64,000 bases of DNA from Blastomyces gilchristii SLH14081 (taxonomy: Eukaryota; Ascomycota; Eurotiomycetes; Onygenales; Ajellomycetaceae): assembly GCF_000003855.2 (NCBI RefSeq), contig NW_003101678.1:124001-188000 (forward strand). Direction: 5' to 3'. How positions within the stretch are numbered: the first letter of the stretch is position 1; the number at the start of each line of letters is the position of its first letter. Below the pieces are notes generated by a model. The model was not told the origin of the DNA. It ran no database searches and saw only the letters and a list, made by a program, of their open reading frames with translations. Positions 24,801-35,031 of the stretch are shown in pieces. A program made the position numbers and the translations under genes.

Positions 24801-25000
24801 GACTTATTAATATATAAATCAGAGATCATATTTGCTGAATCTCTCTTATGAAAGAGAATATCATTCAATATCAGAGAGCAGAGCTTGACCAGATTATAAT
24901 TATATTTATTCATAAAATGAGAGAAGTTAAGTGAATTTTCTTTATACTTATTTCTCTACATCATATCATGTATGATTATCTACTGAATCTGCTGATTTTA
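21890..25000 (+). pseudogene. Degenerate large ORF, possibly a CACTA-like (Tnp2-related) transposase
   Basis: With TAA read as Gln and TGA as Trp, long coherent stretches appear on the plus strand. Around 23270-23420 the reading has RVIASYIAFLKD followed after a short gap by a conserved-looking Arg/Cys segment. This resembles the region of fungal Tnp2-type transposases that reads like AFLGDMPQ. Around 24060-24760 a Lys/His/Asn-rich segment (KHQNYKNLVQ) and Leu-rich stretches continue it. The family call rests on remembered motif resemblance only. Terminal inverted repeats were not found, and 21890 is only the first clearly open stretch. It could be another class of DNA transposon or a decayed host gene. 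Confidence 0.32.
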
Positions 25001-25261
25001 CAAGAGAATTCTGATAATTACACTATTATTGAACTGCTGATAATTTAAAAGACAGTATTGTATAACATTTCAATACAGAATAGTAATGAAAATAATGATT
25101 ATTTAATATATAAGTCTTGAGTAACAAGATATTTATATTATAATTGAAATATCTTATTTCTTTAGATAGATAGTTAATCAGATAACTAGTTTAATAGTAT
25201 ATTAGTTTCACTGACAGAATAGTATACAGTGTCTTATAATATCTTAGTAGTATTCTGATGA

Positions 25262-25349
25262 TGATATCTGTTAATTACACAGTTACTGAGTAGTGTCATG
25301 ATAATATTTCTGTTAATTACACAGTTACTAAGTAGTGTCATGATAATAT
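25262..25349. repeat. Tandem duplication of a ~42-bp unit
   Basis: Two units contain ctgttaattacacagttact and are followed by agtagtgtca, in positions 25262-25298 and 25299-25340, with the start of a third (tgataatatt). Confidence 0.8.
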
Positions 25350-25416
25350 TAGAAAGTTCTACACTGTCTCAACATTATCTTAACATTTAATATTCAGTAA
25401 TGTATCACTGAATATA

Positions 25417-25640
25417 ATGATGGAACATGTGTTACAATCAGCAACATGTGACACGGGTGAAATGGTGAATTCACAGTGTAATCACCGTAAATTAACTCTA
25501 CATTCTTCCCGTATGGAATCACCAACACTCTCCCTTGCTACACCATGGCCTATAAGCCGCCACCCGGGGCCTCCCTCATTCTCAAATCTTTCAAAAATGC
25601 AATAATAATTAATTACATTAATCAGACCCTGATTTCCTCA
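25417..25640. other. GC-balanced patch beside the copia element 1
   Basis: About 220 bp with intact CpG and CC/GG, just beyond the 3' end of copia element 1 pol on the minus strand. It may be part of its 3' LTR; a purine-rich tract (gaatgagggagg, minus strand) is present. No matching copy was found on the other side of the element, so it is left unassigned. Confidence 0.35.
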
Positions 25641-25729
25641 TTAGAAAAGGCATCTGTATGGCAATAATTATAAAAATCAAGAAATACATGCAAAATTCAT
25701 TGATCTGCTGTATCATCATTATCATTCAA

Positions 25730-28700
25730 TCATTTCTTCTCAATTTTCTGAATATCAATTCTTTTGACAAAATCTTCAAATGCAGGCTTCGCCAGTGGCT
25801 TGATAAGCCTGTCAGCTATGTTTGCTGTAGAATCAACATATTCCATTATGATTTACTCTTTTTCAATCAAATTGTGAAGAATATGATATCTAATCTCAAT
25901 ATAATGTGACCTTTATGTTAAGAATTCTCTCTTTGCTAGATCAATTGCTCTCTTATTATCAACTTGTAGATGTGAGCATATTTTTGCTTTTTCATCATTC
26001 ATCAATCTAGTATTATATAACATATCATTCAATCAGATTATCTCATAAGCTGTCTTACTAGCTGCAATATATTCAGCTTCTGTGATTGATTTAATAATAG
26101 ATGTCTGTCTCTGCAACCATTATAAGATCAGTGATTCATCAATTAATATAACATAGTCAGTAGTTGATTTGTATTGAGAATTCACCTCTGCTTAGTCTGA
26201 ATTATAGTATGCTACAGAACTCAGATTCTTATCACTGATCTTCTTTCTATATAATATATTATAGTTTTTTGTCTTCTTGATATAATGTAGAACATGCTTC
26301 AACACTGCTCAACATGTTTTATACAGATATGAGTTAAAATATGAGAGATAGTTAACTGTGAACATCAGATCTGACTGACTGCTTAAGACTAAATATTGTA
26401 ATAATCTCAATTCTTGATAATATCTTATAGCTGTAAAGTCATCATTCAATCTCTCTCTCTTATCAGATGAGAATTTCAGTTGTATATTAACTATTATCAG
26501 AGTGTCAGCTGAATTTATCTTATTCATACTGAAATCTTCAAGAATCTTCTTAATATAACAGCTCTATATAATCACTAGATTATCATTTCTCTGATATTTA
26601 ATCTTCATCTCAAGATATGACTTAATCTCTTTAATATTCTTTATCTCAAATCTCTTTGTAATCTTCTTCAATACTCAGTCTAATTACTGTTCTTGAGATT
26701 CTGTTATCTGACAATCATTAATATACAATATCAGATAGATCTTGTGAACAGAGTGATATAGAAATTCACTGTTATAAAATAATATCTTAAATCTCAATAT
26801 AGTCAGATGCTCTGTTGTGAGGAAATACTATACTCTTACAGCTTACTTCATTTTATATAGACTCTGATGAAGTAATCTCATCAAGTCTTCTCTATCATAC
26901 TTAACATCTGTGAGTAGTTGTATATAGATTATCTCATTCTGTAGTAGTATATCATTTAAAAATGTGAATATATAGTCAATTAATTTAATCTTTCATTCTT
27001 TGACAGTTGATATAGTGAATAGACTGTATGATGTAGACTCTGATATCACTGCAGTATATGATCTTATATAATAAATACCCTGTTATTATAAGAACTCTCT
27101 AATTACTCAGTGAGCTTTAAAATAGATAATTTCTCTCTTATTATTAAATTTCTGATTATATACTTATTTATCTGTAAGAATATTCATTTTCAGAGTCTTC
27201 TCAATGATAATATATATCTTCTTCTATTCAAATATCTTAATCTTCTTTTTTATTGTCTCATGTTAATAGTCTCAGTCTGAGCTTCTTTTAACTTCTATCA
27301 GTGTAGTTGATCAGTCTATCAGAATACTTAGAACAGAATTATTCTTAGTAATAAGATCTTCAGACTCTTTATTCATAATAAGCTGTGTCTTATTATCTAG
27401 AAGATAGATTGAATTAATTACACTCTTTAAGTTCTTATTAATAATCATCTTTAAAATATCTGACTTTTTCTTTGCTAGATGTTATAGTAAGCAGTACTGT
27501 TATTTCTCTCTGATATTCAGAATGTTCAATTTATTAGATAATTTATTGAATTCTCTCACTGTATTTACAGATGTATTTGTACTCATATTAAGAGCTTTAT
27601 TAAATATGACATCTCATGCAATCTCAAGACAGTATACAACAGAATCTCACACATAATATTGATATAATTCTTGATATTCAATCAGCTATTATTTCTTATC
27701 ATCAGTTCTATCTACAAGCTTATTTAACACTTTCAAATTCTTCTTATAGATCTTGCACTCTCATCTCTGTATTCAATGAACAGAAGATTACATCTCAGTT
27801 CAAGCTTTAAAAGATGTAAGTGATGTTTCTTTCTTACATTCAAATATCTTTGTTAATGTTGAGAATATATTAATCATTATAATCATGACTTGTATTACTT
27901 CATTTCAAAGTTCTCTTTCTAATTCACTATTAAATAGTAGACTTTATGTCTTTTCTACAACTATTCAATTTGTGTGTTCTGCTAGATCATTCAATTATGA
28001 TATGTCAGATGTAGTCATTTCATATGCTATTTCTTTACTCTGATAGTAGGTCTTAAGTTCTTGACTTTTGAACTCTTCTTCATTATCTCAGTGTAGAGTT
28101 TTAACTCAATATTGTGTAGTTATCTCAACATCTGTGATGAAATTCATTAATCTTATAGTAGATTCTTTCTTTCTCATCATAAGAATTGCTCATCTATAAT
28201 AGATTGTATTATCTGTTATATTCAATTAGTAGCTTACACTCTCTCTAGTGAGAGTGTCATTTCTGTTAAAAAGTGTTTTTTCACTCTCTGTCAGATCAAT
28301 GAAGAATCTCATTACTAACTTAACAGCTCATGTTATAGATATGAAGATTGAATATATTATTTTTATCTGGACACAGACTTTGCAGAATGATAAAGCTTGT
28401 TAATCAATAATTCTCATCTCTAGATATGAATCTGCTGTCATTTTTACAATATCTGTGAAATTTAGATATTCTAGCTTTTAATATCATTGCATTATTGTAA
28501 GTTCTATAATCTTTGTATCATTTCTTTCAGATAGTATCAATATTATGTTATCTTTCATCTGTAATGTGTTCACAGGTTCAAAATCATCATTGAGTATAGT
28601 AAATCAGATTAAGTCTCTGTATATAATCAGCCTTTTCATCTCATTGATATCATTCTCATTTAATCTTGCTGTAAATGAGAATATGCAGTTGAAAGACATA

Positions 28701-30270
28701 ATCAATATAGTATAATTATTCTTATATATCAACTACTTATAGATATAACTCTGATATATAAGCTTACTCATACTTATGAGATTCACTTCTAACTTCAGAA
28801 CATAGTAGATATTATTTAACAGTATATACATCTCTTTCACTGAAAGCTTTGTATCTTCTATAGCTGCAGCAGAGATCACTGTTCTGTCTATTATTTTCAA
28901 CATCACTTTCATCTTCTGAGGTTTTGTCATGACAAGATCTCTGTGAGTGTGATATAAACACTCAATTCAGAGTCTAGAATTCAGATATCTTTTTCTGTCT
29001 GATCACTTACATAGGTCTTTTTCTTAATGCAAAATACTTGCTTCATAACATTGTAAATAGAAGCAGCATCTGTATTCTCTGCATTCTTGTCTTTATTCTT
29101 GTTTCTATTTATATTGAAGTTTGAAGAATGTTTCTCAGAGTATTTCTTTCAACAGTCAGTCTGAATATAATTAATCTTTTGATAATAATAGCAGATTCTT
29201 ATATTATTATCTCTATGTTCAGGTTTGAATTCAGATTCTTCTTCTTGTATTATCTTTCTCTTTGTTCTTGTCTTTCTTATTCTTATCTTGCGATTATTGA
29301 TAGAATTTCTAGACACATCAGTATTTACTTCATTCACAGCAGAAAGCTGTAAAAGAATATCACAGCACAGGCTTATAAAATCATTCTCTAAGAGTTGAGT
29401 ATTATCTTTATCAATTTGATTCATTTAATTTCTTATGAATGAGGCTCAATCTCTGTTGACTTCTGTAAGCAGTCTGTTGAAAAACATAATATTCAGAATC
29501 TCATATTCTAGACAGATATAATCAGTTCTTATAACAATCAGATATTCAATGAAAGCACAATCTAAGTCTTTTAACTTAGCAGTCATACTAATCAGTCTCT
29601 TAAATAGACAGATTTTACAGACAGCAGGTCTCTCAGAAAAGTTATTCTCTATAATAGTTCATAGAGTATAAGCAGACAACTTGAATTTCTTAAGTATTGT
29701 AAAATGAGTCTTGGCCTGCAGAGCAATTGTAGATTATATGTAATTATATAATTAAAAATTGCATTCTTTTCAGAAATGTTGCATATTTATAATAGCATTC
29801 TTATCAAGATTATTATCTTCAAGAATATCATCAGTTTCAGACTGTTCTGCAGTTAAAAGAATTTTCTCTCTCTATATTAAGTAGTTAATAAATTCAGTGA
29901 GAACTATTAATCTTTTGATAAGTCTTACTTGACTTCTGAATTCTTTAAGAACTTTTATTATAACAGATATCTTCTCTTTCTATTAAAGATATTCTGTCAG
30001 ATTCACTCTTATCTTATTACTTATAAGAATCTCACCTCTACTGATCTTTATTCACTCAATCTCATGCTGAAGTCTTGCAATTTCAAGTCTTATATAAGTC
30101 TTCTCACTTACTGAGCTATTATTATTTCAGTTACTTGAGTTCTCCGCATTATCTGACATTTTACTGATGTCTTTAATCAGATCTTCATATTCATTGAACT
30201 TATCAGACTGTTTCTCTGTAATGATTTTATTCAGCTTAAACACTCTGAGAGTCATCTTTTAATTTATTAT
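25730..30270 (-). pseudogene. Ty1/copia Gag-Pol, inactivated (copia element 1)
   Basis: Read on the minus strand. The gag part contains a CCHC zinc knuckle near 29160, in which the second Cys and the His have become Tyr (CYYYQKINYIQTDC). A protease/pre-integrase segment is at 28930-28733, with the typical NIYYVLKLEVNLISMSKL block. Integrase follows, then RT/RNase H, with the copia-type segment at 26527-26309 (LMFTVNYLSYFNSYL). The last part, 25850-25730, still reads cleanly as a copia pol C-terminus (ADRLIKPLAKPAFEDFVKRI). Stops are again TAA and TGA at Gln and Trp positions. The gag start is not exactly placed. LTRs and a primer site could not be identified. Confidence 0.8.
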
Positions 30271-30498
30271 TAACATTGACAGTGATCTGTGATCTTATGT
30301 TTACTGCTCTGATGTTTTCTCATTTCTCTGTCTTAAAGGCATGTATTCTTTTATTAAGTCAGATGTTCTCTCAGATCTTAGATTAATCATGAGTTCAATC
30401 AATCATAAAAAAAAAACATCTAGACACATGTAATAATATGTGAAGATGTAGTTGATACATTATTTCAGCAGTTTTTATTAACTTAATAAGAGCTTTAT

Positions 30499-30605
30499 AA
30501 TCTCTTGAAGAATAACATTGTTATGTTGTATTATAATCTAACTACGCGAGTTACAACTAAATGAATAGATTGAAGTGACATGTGACTAGAGTAGATGTAG
30601 TAATC
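30499..30605. repeat. Second copy of the dispersed repeat (mutated)
   Basis: Matches 12098-12205 in the same orientation, with the CpG-containing core ctaactacgcgagttacaa retained and flanking C-to-T and G-to-A changes. Confidence 0.55.
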
Positions 30606-30799
30606 ATTAACATATAATACAGTAATAATCAGTTAGTAATTGACTTTCAATCTTTCAATTCACTCATTCTTATTCACTCAGTTCATCAACTAATCAAAGC
30701 ATGTATAGCTGATTTATAATCAATTAAATGAACAGACAAATTCATATAGAATATAAAGAGATATTTTACAGAATTTTAAAATATATTTAGATAAAAATA

Positions 30800-31205
30800 T
30801 TTAATAATTAATTTTAAATTGATTTTAAATTGATTCTGAATTGATTGTTAATTGATTATAATAATAAAAATAAATTCAATTTGTATATTTAAGTAATTAA
30901 TAATTGATTGAAAATCAGTTAATAATCAATTCAGTGTAAATTATATAAATACTTACTTTATTATTAATCTCAAGAATAATTTCAGTATTAAATTGATTTT
31001 AAATTAATTTTGAATTGATTTTGAATTAATTATTAATTAATTATAATAATAAAAATAGATTTAATCTATATATTCAAGTAATTAACAATTGATTGAAAAT
31101 CAGTTGATAATTAATTCAGTATAAATTATATAAATACTTACTTTGTTATTAAATTCAAAAATAATTTCAGTATTAAATTGATTTTAAATTGATTTTCAAT
31201 TGATT
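30800..31205. repeat. ~180-bp tandem repeat rich in AATTGATT
   Basis: Two long units and the start of a third: the blocks with aattgattttaaattgatt and aattatataaatacttactt recur about 180 bp apart. Confidence 0.7.
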
Positions 31206-31239
31206 GTAGAATTGATGATAAATAATTAAGTGGTTTTAA

Positions 31240-31400
31240 ATTACAAGAAAAGATGTATTGAGCGAGGTCAGGTAGTGGCACAGGCCACATTTGCGAGGTC
31301 AGCTTACATAACAAGGTCAAGTGGCGCACTTAGCAAGGTCAAGTTTTCTGCTTCCTGCGGCGGTTGCGGCTATTTCCTATGGCGATCTCCCTATATCACG
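31240..31400 (-). repeat. Third copy of the dispersed repeat, inverted and unmutated
   Basis: The reverse complement of 31285-31345 matches 12038-12090 nearly base for base, including ctaagtgcgccacttgacc. Further TGACCTCG-type motifs lie at both sides. Confidence 0.55.
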
Positions 31401-31427
31401 AGACCAACCACTATATTAAGCTCTTTG

Positions 31428-31443
31428 TACTCCGTACGGAGTA
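31428..31443. repeat. Perfect 16-bp palindrome TACTCCGTACGGAGTA
   Basis: Self-complementary over all 16 bases, in an unmutated patch just before the 5' end of LINE 4. Confidence 0.7.
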
Positions 31444-31499
31444 GCTTCATCAATACAATCTTCAATTCTTTTTAAAACATTGCACTAATCTCAAGCCAC

Positions 31500-32432
31500 A
31501 CAAAACCGCCCCACCACGAACTCGCTCAATTTTTCGAATAAGAACCCGCCGATAGATCCATCGAAGAGCCCTCGATCATACAAGCATTTTGACCCCATCG
31601 CCGACCGCATATCCCGCGTGGTGGTGGAGTTATCCAGCCAAATGTGAACCAGATGTGGTTTGAAACTCCTGTGTGGGATTATCCCCCGTTGACTCCTACC
31701 ACTCCACAACCCCAGGTCAAATTGCCATACAAATTGTAAGGTGAAGAGACCTAGTCATATGCATCAATCTTCTTGATTTTGGAAGATCCCTGACCTGTAA
31801 TTGTGAAGATATCTGAAGAGCAACCTCCACGAAAACCCTGTCTATCTTTGATATTTCAAAACATCAATGCCAAGTCTCACACACATACCGCCCTTCTCAA
31901 TCTGGCCCATCTCCGGCAGAAAGATACAAAAAGATACCTCAATAGTATCAAGCATATAATCAACAGACACATCTGAAGTGCAATCTTTATAAAAATCATC
32001 TGAAGTGCAATCTCCGCGAAAACTCTGTCTGTCTTCAGTGTTTCAAGACATTAACATTAAGTTTCACTCACATATCACTCTTCTTAATCTGGCTCATCTC
32101 TGATAGAAAGATATAAAAAGATACCTCAGTAATAGTATTCAATATATAATCAGTGAATAATTATAAAATCAGTCTAACTCAAGATCTGACTGAGTCTTTA
32201 ATTTCTATATAGTAAGATATATTAAATCTAGTCTTAATATCTTAATATTTAATAGATTCTGTAAGAGATTGAGAACAGTAATACTAGATTTTTATTAAAT
32301 TTAAGAATTAACTCTATTAATATAATTATTGACAAAGTCTTCTATTTTAAGATATAAATAATCAGTTTCTCTACATTCTGCTGATAATATTTATATTATT
32401 ATATAGAAACAGACTTATATTCTCTATAATAT
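31500..32432 (+). mobile_element. 5' end of a Tad1-like LINE (LINE 4), interrupted
   Basis: Homologous from about 31500 to 32432 with the 5' untranslated part of LINE 2 (47211-48124), including its tandem monomers. It then stops abruptly at tctctataatat, where the reversed 3' tail of LINE 3 begins. The remainder should lie beyond position 64000. The first ~450 bp keep balanced composition. Confidence 0.72.
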
Positions 32433-32786
32433 TATTATTATTCTTCAATTGTAGATGTATATAGTCAGAGACTATAATATCTATCTGAGAACTTTTAGTT
32501 CTCAGAGTTTTTTCTATATCTATAAAGTCAACTATTATACATTTATCAATTTTAGATATGTAAAATCAGAAAATTTCAGCTCAGAATACAAAAACTATTT
32601 TATAAATTACAGTATTTTAACACCTTCTAATACTTTTGAAATCATTTGATAATATCATGACAAAGAAAAGAGAACATAGTCTTAAAGATAGACATATTAA
32701 AGAGATAGATAGAAAAGAACAGAAAAGAAAAAGTAAAGTAAAGAGAGATTATAATAAAACAAAATTATTAAAAGATAGTATATAGC
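32433..32786 (-). mobile_element. 3' end of LINE 3 (minus strand), first segment
   Basis: The reverse complement of this segment matches the 3' ends of LINE 1 (45430-45773) and LINE 2, including the terminal hairpin region and an (AAT)n tail, here seen as attattattatt at 32431-32442. It is interrupted at 32786 by gypsy element 3 and resumes at 62527. Confidence 0.85.
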
Positions 32787-33043
32787 TGTAAGAATAAGTA
32801 CTTGCAGGTGATTATTCAGGTGTTTGCAGCTTGGCATGATATGTACTGTTAACTACTAGAAGTATTTGTGATAGAAAGATAAAATATAGAAGTTAATGTA
32901 TAATAGTATTCAAGCTGAGTTATGAATAGTAGTCACAAACTTCAGTCTATATAGTTGTATGTAGTCAAGAGCTACTAACTCTATTAATTATGTGAGAGAT
33001 AGAAATAGAGATAAAGAATTTATAAGAAGTGAGATTTCTTATA
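32787..33043 (-). repeat. 3' LTR of gypsy element 3 (257 bp)
   Basis: Runs from TGTAAGAATAAG to GATTTCTTATA. It matches 62270-62526 in length and sequence. Confidence 0.9.
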
Positions 33044-35030
33044 TATCTCTTTCTCTCTAAAACTTTATTTATGAAGTCTTTCACTGAGTGATTCTATAGA
33101 ATCAGACTCAGTACTGTAGTGATACTTACTAAAAACTCTTCATATCTATAAAAAATCTTAGTGAGGAAAAATCTCTTGTTACTGTGAAGAAAAAAGAGTC
33201 TGTTACTCAGTTTCTTATTTTATAAGATTCTTTATAGTCTGCAGATCTTTCTCTGACTATTATACAGATTTATCTTACATCTTTTATACAGAAGAGTTTC
33301 AGTTGACTCTTAATTATTTCTGTGAGATTCTTATATAATCATTATACAGATTCATTTCACAGATGAATCACTTTCTATGAGATTATTCTTATTAAAGAGA
33401 AGTGTTTATAAGTTAATCTTTCACTCATTCTTATGAATTATCATTCTTTAATACTGTAGAGTTGTAAGAAATTTTTCATTCTTTTATCAACTCTATAGAA
33501 TTGTAGAATCAAGATATTCACAGTCTATAATCACTCTTTATAGTTATATAGAAAGATTCAGATCTGTAATTTATAATCACTCTTTATTTACTAAAATAAT
33601 CTGACTATTCTGTGAGATTACTTATAGTGTAAACAAATCTCTCTAAAGTAGTATAAATATCTCAGATCTGTCTGTGAAATCTCATCTTCTTTTCTCTTTT
33701 TCTATAACAGCTCTTATTCTTATAAACTGTGAGTATTCTTATTCATCTGTGAAGTGTTTTTACTCAGATAATAGAGAGAGAGTGTTTCTGACAATATCTG
33801 TGTATTGATTCAAGAACTTCTCAAGAATAAAATTTTTTTCAATTTCAATATCTTTGTAAATAATATCTGACTACTATTGAGTTTCTTGTGAGAATCTCTG
33901 CAAGTTCTCTGATCACTTTTTATCAGTTGATAAAGCAGAGATATTATTATCTGCAATAGTATCTTTATCTCTTTCAGCTCTGTCACTGCATCTGATCTTC
34001 AGATCAGTAGTTAATCTCATATCTTTTTCAGATCAGTCTCTGACTCTCAGTAGTATAGTTCTGCTCTTTGCTATAAGTCTCTCTGTAAGTAATTTCTTAC
34101 AGATTCTAGCTAACAGTTTCTGCAAAGCTCTCAGTGCTGTCAGTGCTATCTGCAGTCTTACAGATTTATAATCACTTCTTCTCTATCTGCACAATCTCTG
34201 ATCAAATATATATAAATATGTCTAAATTCTCTATCAACAGTTCTACACTGTGATGCATTTTCACAATCTCATTGTTAATGAGAGATAAGTTCTCAGATAT
34301 TTATAAAATTCAGATAATCAAGATAATGTGAATAGTATGAATTTGTGATAAGAGTTAATCTGAGTAGATAAGCTCTCTCTCTGTGTCTCAATTATTTTCA
34401 GACTGAATACTTCAGCATAACTGAGAAAGTAAACACAGCTTTGTAAGAGATATCTGATTATATATATAGATGATTAGTTCTTAAGACTCTGCTGCAACTA
34501 TGTACACTCTGATATTCAGCTCTCTTAAAGTCTCTACATTTCTGACAGTCTTTATATTAAATATAATAATTATCTGTATTATGAGCATGATGCTCTCTAC
34601 TTCTTTGAAGAAAGAAATTGATAGTTATAAGAGAATTAAGTATCATGAATATTAAGAATATAAGTATGAGTTTTCTTTATTTTTTCTTTATTAATCTCTA
34701 AATTGTGTTCATAGTTCTGTTTTTATTTTCTTTATTTTTTAGCTTTAATAATAATATAATTTCTTCTTCTCTTTACATATACTGCAGACTATTTATCTCA
34801 GTAGAAATTCATTATCTTTATAGACTAGAGTTTGTAAATAACAGTGTTAATATCTTTATTACAATCAGGTTCTTAGTGAAGACTGCATTATTCTAACTTA
34901 TCAGAATTTATAGTATAAAAGTCATATCTCAGCTTCTACAGATATCTTATCTGTTTAGATAATTCTTAAGTGAACTTATTTATCTTATCAGAATACTCTT
35001 ATCACTGAATCTTAAATCAGAGCTTATAAT
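33044..35030. other. Unassigned 2 kb between pol and the 3' LTR of gypsy element 3
   Basis: T/C-rich, CpG-free sequence with repeated tctgtgagat and actctttata phrases. In gypsy elements 1 and 2 the pol stop abuts the LTR, so this extra stretch is unusual. It could be an additional ORF, a long untranslated region or a decayed insertion. Confidence 0.4.
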
Positions 35031-35031
35031 C

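Noticed and set aside
25380..30610. LTR pair for copia element 1
   Set aside because: No sequence on the left side (25140-25640) could be matched to the right side (30250-30900), so LTRs are not claimed.
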